A DNA stretch of 33,230 bases. It comes from Bacteroidota bacterium (GTDB lineage: Bacteria; Bacteroidota; Bacteroidia; Bacteroidales; DTGW01). Shown piece after piece: positions 25,834-33,230 of the stretch. The position numbers were made by a program, and so were the translations under genes. The notes below the pieces were generated by a model. The model saw only the letters and a list, made by a program, of their open reading frames with translations, was not told the DNA's origin and did not search any database. The DNA lies in contig JAIFLP010000167.1 of the NCBI GenBank assembly GCA_020049015.1, forward strand, positions 1 through 33,230. The letters are read 5' to 3'. Numbering within the stretch: the stretch's first letter is position 1; each line of letters begins with the position of its first letter.

Positions 25834-26691
25834 ATGGACAAAAACGTAAAGAAAACAAAAAGAATTGCCATTCAAGGTGGCTATGGTGCTTTTCACGAAA
25901 TTGCAGCGAAGCAGTATTTTGAAAATGACGATATAGAAATTGTTCCAGCCGATACATTTAATGATCTGTTTATTTCACTTAAAATGAAAAAAGCTGATAT
26001 GGGTATTATGGCTATTGAGAATTCACTGGCAGGAAGTATTCTTCCTAATTACACATTATTGCAAGAATCTCCTATGAACATTGTAGGAGAAATATATTTG
26101 CGAATCAAACAAAATCTGGTTGCTTTGCCTGGTGAAACAATTGAGAATATTAAAGAAGTATATTCCCATCCAATGGCAATTCTGCAATGCAGGCATTTTT
26201 TCTCTCAGTATCCGCACATAAAATTAATTGATAGTATTGATACTGCATTAAGTGCTAAAGAAATTAGCGATAAAAATCTGAAAGGTATTGGTGCTATAGC
26301 ATCAACTTTAGCTGCGGATAAATACAAGCTAGATATCTTGTTTGAAGGTATTGAAACCAATAAAATGAATTATACCCGATTCTTAATTCTTTCTGATAAA
26401 GGAGGTGCTACCAACCGCTCCCTTGTTAGCAAATCATCTGTTACTTTTGCTTTGCAACATAAAACCGGAAGTTTATCTAAAATCCTTTCTATTTTTTCTT
26501 ATTATGATATTTCATTGACTAAAATTCAGTCAATGCCCATAATTGGAAAAGATTGGGAGTATCAATTCTATGCCGATCTTACCTTTGAAGATTATGTTTT
26601 TTATAGACAGGCATTAGATGCAGCGCGACCATTTACAATGGATATGCGGATTTTGGGTGAATACGAAAGAGGAAAAACAGTATTTGAATAG
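25834..26691 (+). CDS. pheA: Prephenate dehydratase
   Basis: 285 aa; IAIQGGYGAFHEIAA, MAIENSLAGSILPNY, NYTRFLIL (TRF), ACT domain (GSLSKILSIFSYYDISLTKIQSMP). Confidence 0.93.
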   Translation: MDKNVKKTKRIAIQGGYGAFHEIAAKQYFENDDIEIVPADTFNDLFISLKMKKADMGIMAIENSLAGSILPNYTLLQESPMNIVGEIYLRIKQNLVALPGETIENIKEVYSHPMAILQCRHFFSQYPHIKLIDSIDTALSAKEISDKNLKGIGAIASTLAADKYKLDILFEGIETNKMNYTRFLILSDKGGATNRSLVSKSSVTFALQHKTGSLSKILSIFSYYDISLTKIQSMPIIGKDWEYQFYADLTFEDYVFYRQALDAARPFTMDMRILGEYERGKTVFE

Positions 26692-26706
26692 TAATTGTTA
26701 TAAGAT

Positions 26707-27789
26707 ATGGAAATTAAAATGGATTTGGAACCATTCTTCCCAGAAGATGTTCCTTTAAACCGACCGGTGGTAATATCCGGTCCTTGTAGTGCAGAATCGG
26801 AATCACAAATGCTCGAAACTGCAATGGCTTTATCAGATATAGGTGTGAAAATATTTCGTGCAGGTATTTGGAAACCACGAACCAGACCAAATAGTTTTGA
26901 GGGTTTTGGAACCGATGCTTTACCCTGGTTAAATACAGTGCGGGAAAAAACAGGAATGTATACTTCTACCGAAGTAGCTAATGTTAAACATGTATATGAC
27001 GCCTTAAAATTTGGGGTAGATATTCTATGGATAGGCGCTCGTACCAGTGCCAATCCCTTTGCTGTGCAAGAAATTGCAGATGCACTTAAGGGTGTTGACA
27101 TACCAGTAATGGTTAAAAATCCGGTGAACCCAGATCTTGAACTTTGGATTGGTGCTTTAGAACGTTTGTATCATGCGGGAATCCGTCGTTTGGCTGCCGG
27201 TCATAGAGGTTTTTCATCGTCCGAAAAATCTGAATACCGAAATAATCCTCAATGGCAATTACCAATTGAATTGAAACGCAGGATACCCAATATGCCTCTT
27301 ATTAATGACCCTAGTCATATTTGCGGTGCTAGAGAACGATTGCTAGAAGTTTCGCAAAAAGCGATGGATTTGAATTTCGATGGATTGATAATCGAGACGC
27401 ATCCCAATCCCGATAAAGCTATGAGCGATGCTAAGCAGCAAATTACACCTGCTCAATTACAAGAATTGCTTGCTAAACTTATCATTCGAAACCCTGAAGC
27501 TACTATCAATCAAAAGCCTTCTTTAGAAGAGTTAAGAGCTGAAATTGATAAATTAGACGATTCAATTCTTGAAATCTTTGAAAAAAGAATGAATATTATT
27601 GACAAAATTGGTCTTTATAAAAAGGAAAATAATATATCCATCTTGCAAAATAAACGATGGGATGAAATTCTGAACCGCCGAATAGATATGGGGCAGAAAA
27701 AAGGTCTTAGCGAGGTTTTTGTTTCTGATTTGTTCAAAGCCATACATCAGGAATCAATCAACCGTCAAACAAAAGTAATGAATGGTTAA
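26707..27789 (+). CDS. Bifunctional DAHP synthase / chorismate mutase
   Basis: 360 aa; VISGPCSAES, RAGIWKPRTRPNSFEG, LPLINDPSHICG; C-terminal AroQ-like chorismate mutase (LEELRAEIDKLDDSILEIFEKRMNIIDKIGLYKKENN). Confidence 0.94.
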   Translation: MEIKMDLEPFFPEDVPLNRPVVISGPCSAESESQMLETAMALSDIGVKIFRAGIWKPRTRPNSFEGFGTDALPWLNTVREKTGMYTSTEVANVKHVYDALKFGVDILWIGARTSANPFAVQEIADALKGVDIPVMVKNPVNPDLELWIGALERLYHAGIRRLAAGHRGFSSSEKSEYRNNPQWQLPIELKRRIPNMPLINDPSHICGARERLLEVSQKAMDLNFDGLIIETHPNPDKAMSDAKQQITPAQLQELLAKLIIRNPEATINQKPSLEELRAEIDKLDDSILEIFEKRMNIIDKIGLYKKENNISILQNKRWDEILNRRIDMGQKKGLSEVFVSDLFKAIHQESINRQTKVMNG

Positions 27790-27791
27790 TT

Positions 27792-28823
27792 ATGGAAACA
27801 AAAGTTATTCAAACTGATCGCCAACAATCCCGCATTCTTCTGGGTGAAAAGATTTCGAATTTAAAAAATTACTTGCCTACCGATAAGAAAGTAGTTGTTA
27901 TTACAGACGATAATCTTTACAGACATTATCATGCGGCATTTGATCAGTTCCCAATTATCAGAATAGGACAGGGTGAAACCAATAAAAACATGGATACCAT
28001 GGCTTTTATTATGTCTCAATTGATTGAAATGGGGGTCGACCGATCTTGTTTTGTATTAGGTATAGGCGGTGGAATTGTTACTGATGTTGCAGGTTTTGCT
28101 GCTTCGATATTTATGCGTGGGGTTAAATTTGGCTTTGTTTCAACGTCTTTACTTTCAATGGTTGATGCCAGTGTGGGAGGTAAAAATGGTGTTAATTCAG
28201 GTGGGTTTAAAAATATGATTGGTGTTTTTAATCAGCCTGAGTTTGTTGTTTGCGATTATGAAATGTTGCATACACTCGAAAGGGATGAGTTTATTTCTGG
28301 TTTTGCTGAGATAATAAAACATGGTGCTATAAAGGATAAAGACTATTTTGAATATATTGAAAAGAATGCAGACAAAGCAATAGCAATTGATCCGGAAGTT
28401 ATTCACGAATTGGTTAAAAAGTCTGTATACATTAAAGCTTCTGTTGTTGAAGCTGATGAAAAAGAAAAAGGAGAAAGAAAAAAATTAAATTTCGGTCATA
28501 CTTTTGGTCATGCAATTGAAAAATTAACGGGCATACATCATGGCGAAGCTGTTGCTATTGGTATGATGATGGCTGTTAAAGCTTCGCAAAAATTCAATTT
28601 CATTAGCCATGATGAAGCTGAAAAAATTAAAAAGGTAATTGAATTGTATCACTTGCCTATTGGTATTGATATAAAAGCAAATGATCTATTTTCGGCTATG
28701 ACGAAAGATAAAAAACGCGATGGCGATAGCATTAGTTTAATTTTACTTAAAGGGATAGGGAGTGCAGTAATTCATAAAATGAGCTATAAAGAATTAGAAA
28801 CATTGACGTATGATTTGTGTTAG
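27792..28823 (+). CDS. aroB: 3-dehydroquinate synthase
   Basis: 343 aa; GGGIVTDVAGFAASIFMRG, DASVGGKNGVN, GFAEIIKHGAI, LNFGHTFGHAIE. Confidence 0.96.
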   Translation: METKVIQTDRQQSRILLGEKISNLKNYLPTDKKVVVITDDNLYRHYHAAFDQFPIIRIGQGETNKNMDTMAFIMSQLIEMGVDRSCFVLGIGGGIVTDVAGFAASIFMRGVKFGFVSTSLLSMVDASVGGKNGVNSGGFKNMIGVFNQPEFVVCDYEMLHTLERDEFISGFAEIIKHGAIKDKDYFEYIEKNADKAIAIDPEVIHELVKKSVYIKASVVEADEKEKGERKKLNFGHTFGHAIEKLTGIHHGEAVAIGMMMAVKASQKFNFISHDEAEKIKKVIELYHLPIGIDIKANDLFSAMTKDKKRDGDSISLILLKGIGSAVIHKMSYKELETLTYDLC

Positions 28824-29448
28824 TATTTCGGAAAGAAAAATGGAGCGCTGTATTGAATTGGCTCAGCAATTTGAAATAGCAGAGTTACGATTAGATCTAT
28901 CGCATCTTAAAAATCATGAGCTGGTAGCTGTGTTCTCTGCTTGTAAGAACCTTATTGCAACATACAGAACAACAGACCTTGCTTCAGTTAAGCAAAAAGA
29001 ATTATTGAAATTGGCAATTCAAAGTGGTGCCGCATATGTTGATATTGAAGTGGAAGCGCCATTCTCATATAAAGATGAAATGATTCAATTTGCAAGAAAG
29101 TATCAATGTAAAGTTATTATTTCATACCATAATTTTGAACAAACGCCTGCTGTTGATTTTATGATCAATATGATTGACGAGTCTTTTAGTTATGGAGCCG
29201 ACCTTGTGAAATTGGCCTGTAAAGTAAATGTAGTTGATGACAATGCCCGCATCATGTCATTATATGGTATGAAGAAAAATATTATTGCTTTTGGTATGGG
29301 CGATTTGGCTAAGATTTCGAGAATTGCAGCGCCATTACTTGGATCGCCATTTACATTTGCTTGTTTAAGCGAAAATGAGCGTACTGCCCCAGGGCAAATT
29401 ACAGCAAATAATATGCAGCAAATTTATAAAATGATTCAGGAATCTTAA
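28810..29448 (+). CDS. aroD: Type I 3-dehydroquinate dehydratase
   Basis: 212 aa; LRLDLS, YVDIEVEAP, KVIISYHNFEQTP, DLVKLACKV, SPFTFACL...APGQI. Confidence 0.9.
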   Translation: MICVSISERKMERCIELAQQFEIAELRLDLSHLKNHELVAVFSACKNLIATYRTTDLASVKQKELLKLAIQSGAAYVDIEVEAPFSYKDEMIQFARKYQCKVIISYHNFEQTPAVDFMINMIDESFSYGADLVKLACKVNVVDDNARIMSLYGMKKNIIAFGMGDLAKISRIAAPLLGSPFTFACLSENERTAPGQITANNMQQIYKMIQES

Positions 29449-29460
29449 TTATATTTTATT

Positions 29461-30471
29461 ATGAACCAATTTGGAAAAGAATTCAGATTAAGTATTTTTG
29501 GTGAATCGCACGGAACCGGAGTGGGGATATCTATCGATGGTGTTCCTGCTGGATTGCCCCTAAATGAAGATGATTTCAAAAATGATATTCTTCGCAGAAA
29601 AAGTGGAGGTAAAGGTACTACACCCCGCATTGAAGGGGATGAACCCCGCATAATGAATGGCGTTTATAATGGGTTTACTACCGGAGCCCCACTGATGGTA
29701 TATTTTGATAACACAAATACTCGTTCACGTGATTATGCTTTTGTACATGATACACCACGACCAGGACATGCTGATTTTACCGCATTCAAGAAATATGGAG
29801 GATTTGAAGATTACCGTGGTGGGGGACATTTTTCTGGCAGACTTACATTAGGAATTGTTGCTGCGGGTGTAGTTGCAAAAAAAATGATAGGTGCTGTAAG
29901 TGTAAACGCAAAAATATTAGAATTGGGCGGTTCTGTTGAATTAGATAAAGTATTGGATGCAGCTATTGAAAAGGGCGATTCTATAGGAGGTATTATAGAA
30001 TGTACTGCAAGCAATATGCCGGTTGGAATTGGTGAACCGTTTTTTGATTCTCTCGAAGCACTTATTGCTCACATGGTTTTTTCAATTCCTGCCGTTAAGG
30101 GAATTGAGTTTGGATCTGGTTTTGCTGCTGCTAAAATGACCGGTAGTCAGCATAATGATAATTTTATTGATGTGAATGGGAAAACCGAAACCAATAATGC
30201 TGGTGGTATTAATGGCGGTATTTCTAACGGAAACGATTTGATTTTACGAGTTGCAGTGAAACCAACATCATCTATTCATGTAAAACAGCATACAATTAGT
30301 TTGAAAGAAGGAGTAAGAAAAGATTTGGAAGTAGAGGGCCGACATGATACCTGTATTGCCGTTAGGTTTCCTGTAGTTCTTGAAAGTGCTGTTGCTATTG
30401 TATTAGCTGATTTAATGCTTCAAGCACAATTAATACCCAGAATAAATAGCAAAGGTTACATTGGAAAATAA
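29461..30471 (+). CDS. aroC: Chorismate synthase
   Basis: 336 aa; FGESHGTGVGISIDGVPAGL, RPGHADFTAFKKYGGFEDYRGGGHFSGRLT, EGRHDTCIAVR. Confidence 0.97.
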   Translation: MNQFGKEFRLSIFGESHGTGVGISIDGVPAGLPLNEDDFKNDILRRKSGGKGTTPRIEGDEPRIMNGVYNGFTTGAPLMVYFDNTNTRSRDYAFVHDTPRPGHADFTAFKKYGGFEDYRGGGHFSGRLTLGIVAAGVVAKKMIGAVSVNAKILELGGSVELDKVLDAAIEKGDSIGGIIECTASNMPVGIGEPFFDSLEALIAHMVFSIPAVKGIEFGSGFAAAKMTGSQHNDNFIDVNGKTETNNAGGINGGISNGNDLILRVAVKPTSSIHVKQHTISLKEGVRKDLEVEGRHDTCIAVRFPVVLESAVAIVLADLMLQAQLIPRINSKGYIGK

Positions 30472-30510
30472 TAATATTCCATGTGTCCATAAAAAATAAA
30501 ATATAAACAC

Positions 30511-31296
30511 ATGAAAATTGCAATCATTGGAGCGGGTAATATGGGTAAATGGCTTGTGGAAGAGCTTTGTCTTAATCACGAAGTAGCTGTTTTTGATGCT
30601 ACCCATTCCAGAATGAAATATTTATTCAATGCCCATCGCTTGATGAATATAAAAGACATTGAAAGTTTTAATCCCGATATGCTGATCAATGCAGTGAGTC
30701 TTCAATATACCTATCAAGCTTTTGAAGATGTGCTACCTTTTCTTAATAAAAGTTGCATTCTTGTTGATATAGCAAGTGTGAAAAATGGATTAAAAAAGTT
30801 TTACGAAGAGAAGAATTTTAGATTTATTTCTGTTCATCCTATGTTTGGTCCCACATTTGCAAATTTAAGAGATTTAAGTTCGCACAATGCTATTATTATT
30901 ACTGAATCAGATGAAGAGGGGAAAAAATTCTTCAGAGCGTTTTTTCATTCGTTGAAATTAAAAATTTATGAATATTCTTTTGAAGAGCATGATAGAACCA
31001 TTGGCTATTCTTTATCCCTTCCATTTATAACTACTTTACTTTTTGCATCTTGCATGAAGGAAATTGAAGCGCCAGGTACTACACTCAAAAAGCATATGGA
31101 TATAGCTAAGGGTTTATTCTCTGAAAACGATTATCTTATTTCTGAAATTCTATTCAACCCACATACACAAGAACATTTGGATAAATTGAAGTTTCAAATT
31201 GATTTGGTTTCTGATATGTTAAATAATCGCAAAACTACTGAATTGCACAATTTTTTTAATACATTGAGAGGGAATATAGCAGAGAAAAAGAGCTAA
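30511..31296 (+). CDS. tyrA: Prephenate/arogenate dehydrogenase
   Basis: 261 aa; Rossmann IIGAGNMGKWL, 'VDIASVKNGL', 'SVHPMFGPTFANL'; downstream of aroC. Confidence 0.85.
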   Translation: MKIAIIGAGNMGKWLVEELCLNHEVAVFDATHSRMKYLFNAHRLMNIKDIESFNPDMLINAVSLQYTYQAFEDVLPFLNKSCILVDIASVKNGLKKFYEEKNFRFISVHPMFGPTFANLRDLSSHNAIIITESDEEGKKFFRAFFHSLKLKIYEYSFEEHDRTIGYSLSLPFITTLLFASCMKEIEAPGTTLKKHMDIAKGLFSENDYLISEILFNPHTQEHLDKLKFQIDLVSDMLNNRKTTELHNFFNTLRGNIAEKKS

Positions 31297-31387
31297 ATTT
31301 TTGTTTTATTTCTTTGGTAAAATGATTTATTTCATGTAGGTTTGAAACTGAAAGTAATTAGGTTTAAAAATATTTAACGTATTCATT

Positions 31388-32137
31388 ATGAGAAAGAAAA
31401 TAGTTGCCGGAAATTGGAAAATGAACAAATCACTACAAGATGGTGTAACATTGGCAAAGGAAGTTGAAGCCGCAGTTTCAGGAATAAATAATGGAGTTGA
31501 TGTGATCATTGCACCTCCTTTTATTCATCTTACCGAAGTTAAAAAGGTAATTTCTAAAGTTAAATTGTCTGCTCAAAATTGTGCATCTGAGGCTTCAGGA
31601 GCTTATACTGGCGAAGTAGCTGCCGATATGTTGAAATCAGCAGGTGTTGGTTATGTTATTATTGGGCATTCTGAAAGGCGTTCATATTATAAAGAATCGG
31701 ATGAAATTCTTAACAAAAAAGTTAAACTGGCTTTAGCCAATGGTTTAACTCCTATTTTTTGTATTGGAGAGTTATTGCCTGAGCGTGAGGCAAATAAACA
31801 TTTCGATGTGGTTAAAGATCAGATAACTAAAGGGTTATTTGATTTAAGCGAAACTGATTTCAAGAATATAGTATTAGCATACGAACCAGTTTGGGCTATT
31901 GGTACTGGAAAAACAGCTTCTGCTGCTCAAGCTCAAGAAATACATGCTTTTATACGTAGTTTAATTGTGGCTAAATATGGTAAGGCTGTTGCCGAAGATA
32001 CAAGTATTCTTTATGGTGGCAGTTGTAATGATAAAAATGCCAAGGAATTATTTGCAAATCCAGATGTTGACGGAGGTCTAATTGGTGGTGCTGCGTTGAA
32101 AGCAGACCAGTTTGCGGTTATTGTTTCTTCTTTTTAA
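31388..32137 (+). CDS. tpiA: Triosephosphate isomerase
   Basis: 249 aa; [51 protein letters not shown]. Confidence 0.98.
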   Translation: MRKKIVAGNWKMNKSLQDGVTLAKEVEAAVSGINNGVDVIIAPPFIHLTEVKKVISKVKLSAQNCASEASGAYTGEVAADMLKSAGVGYVIIGHSERRSYYKESDEILNKKVKLALANGLTPIFCIGELLPEREANKHFDVVKDQITKGLFDLSETDFKNIVLAYEPVWAIGTGKTASAAQAQEIHAFIRSLIVAKYGKAVAEDTSILYGGSCNDKNAKELFANPDVDGGLIGGAALKADQFAVIVSSF

Positions 32138-32156
32138 ATTGATTCAAAAATAGATA

Positions 32157-32195
32157 TTCCGTTATACAGAAATACTGTATAACGGAGTTTTTTTT
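32157..32195 (+). terminator. Intrinsic terminator downstream of tpiA
   Basis: TCCGTTATACAG-AAATA-CTGTATAACGGA, 12-bp perfect stem (32158-32169 / 32175-32186), then T8. Confidence 0.9.
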
Positions 32196-32226
32196 AATAT
32201 GATCATAGATTTTATCTGGTTATAGT

Positions 32227-33048
32227 ATGGAATATATTGAGGTTGCTATAAAAATACCGGCTGATAAGCAAGAATGGTTTGATATTCTTTCAGCTCAACT
32301 GTCAGAATATGATTTTGAAAGCTTTGTTCAATCTGAAGAGGCGTTGCTAGCGTATGTTAAACAATCAAAATTCAATTCTGAAAATCTTGATGCTGTTCTA
32401 AGTATTAATAGTTTTCAATATCAAATAAAAAATATTCCTCAGCAGAATTGGAATAAAGTATGGGAAGAAAATTTCAATCCCATAACTGTAAAAGATAAAG
32501 TTGCAATTAGGGCTCCTTTTCATGCATCATTCGATAGTTACCCATATATTATTACAATAGAGCCTAAAATGTCATTTGGTACTGGTCACCATCAAACTAC
32601 CCAATTGATGATTTTGCAGATGTTGGAATTAGATTTTAATGGTAAATCTGTATTGGATATGGGATGCGGTACCGGAATTCTTGCCATTTTTTCGTCACTT
32701 TTGGGAGCTGATGATATTTTAGCAGTTGACATAGATGAATGGGCTTATGAAAATACGCTCGAAAATATAGAACGCAATAATATTGATAATATAGGTGCAC
32801 TGTGCGGCGATGCTTCAGTGTTGTGCGGCAAGTTTGATATAATTATTGCCAATATTAACAGAAATATATTGCTTCAGGATTTATCAGTATATAAATCGGT
32901 TGCTAAAGCAGATTCTGTCTTATTACTTAGCGGTTTTTATATGTCCGATCATTCTACTATATGCGATGCAGCTGAAAAAGAAGGCTTCCAATTCCAAAAA
33001 CTTATGGAGGACAATAACTGGGTATCAGCCCTTTTTATATTAAGATAA
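32227..33048 (+). CDS. prmA: Ribosomal protein L11 methyltransferase
   Basis: 273 aa; MSFGTGHHQTTQLM, VLDMGCGTGILAIF, IIANINRNILL. Confidence 0.93.
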   Translation: MEYIEVAIKIPADKQEWFDILSAQLSEYDFESFVQSEEALLAYVKQSKFNSENLDAVLSINSFQYQIKNIPQQNWNKVWEENFNPITVKDKVAIRAPFHASFDSYPYIITIEPKMSFGTGHHQTTQLMILQMLELDFNGKSVLDMGCGTGILAIFSSLLGADDILAVDIDEWAYENTLENIERNNIDNIGALCGDASVLCGKFDIIIANINRNILLQDLSVYKSVAKADSVLLLSGFYMSDHSTICDAAEKEGFQFQKLMEDNNWVSALFILR

Positions 33049-33123
33049 AATCTCTCTGCTTGTTTCTTTTTGATAATATTTAGTATATTTAGCCTTGAAT
33101 TGTTTATGGCTAATTTTTTTTAT

Positions 33124-33230
33124 ATGCAGCGGATCCTGTTATTTATTTTATTATGTGCTTTCAGTTTGATTTCATATTCTCAAATTGTAAAGACTTTCAC
33201 TCCCGATTTTCAAGAATTTCCAATTGAAGT
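33124..33230 (+). CDS. N-terminus of a predicted secreted protein, truncated by window end
   Basis: MQRILLFILLCAFSLISYSQIVKTFTPDFQEFPIEV..., open to window end; signal peptide with YSQ cleavage region; alternative in-frame ATG at 33106. Confidence 0.6.
   Translation, partial: MQRILLFILLCAFSLISYSQIVKTFTPDFQEFPIE

Noticed and set aside
25672-25896. 74-aa - strand ORF over the pheA leader
   Set aside because: Antisense artefact of the terminator/leader region; no family resemblance or promoter.
26601-27101. 166-aa - strand ORF opposite pheA/DAHP synthase
   Set aside because: Long shadow ORF antisense to conserved genes; no recognisable domain.
32157-32195. Second attenuator upstream of prmA
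   Set aside because: Hairpin is a strong terminator directly after tpiA; I found no leader ORF with biased codons or competing antiterminator, so ordinary termination is the simpler reading.

Overview
This is a Bacteroidetes-type chromosomal window, inferred from TAnnTTTG -7 boxes, a T9SS sorting domain, a GWxTD protein and the near absence of Shine-Dalgarno sequences. From left to right it contains: (i) a mobile-looking type II restriction-modification operon on the - strand (XRE regulator, C5-cytosine methyltransferase, NgoPII-like endonuclease), next to one orphan type I-C-like CRISPR repeat; (ii) housekeeping genes (FNR-like reductase, lipA, UbiA-family prenyltransferase, fused E1 alpha/beta 2-oxoacid dehydrogenase, atypical pyruvate kinase, M49 peptidase, corA, RhaT-like transporter, rlmB, GWxTD, ABC-F, rlmD); (iii) a giant multi-repeat T9SS cargo protein whose sorting domain lies in another frame; and (iv) an aromatic amino-acid operon (pheA, DAHP synthase/chorismate mutase, aroB, aroD, aroC, tyrA), followed by tpiA and prmA. 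The strongest candidates for undescribed biology are two unannotated leader-peptide switches. The first, upstream of pheA, is a 22-codon Phe/Tyr-rich leader peptide (MKIALTYFGFYFFFYFLRKNRG) with mutually exclusive antiterminator and terminator hairpins. The second, upstream of corA, is a 17-codon acidic/proline leader peptide (MDDGPDLEISINPTPLR) whose 3' end pairs with an anti-Shine-Dalgarno element that would otherwise sequester an unusually perfect SD. All structures were derived by hand; no folding or database search was run.
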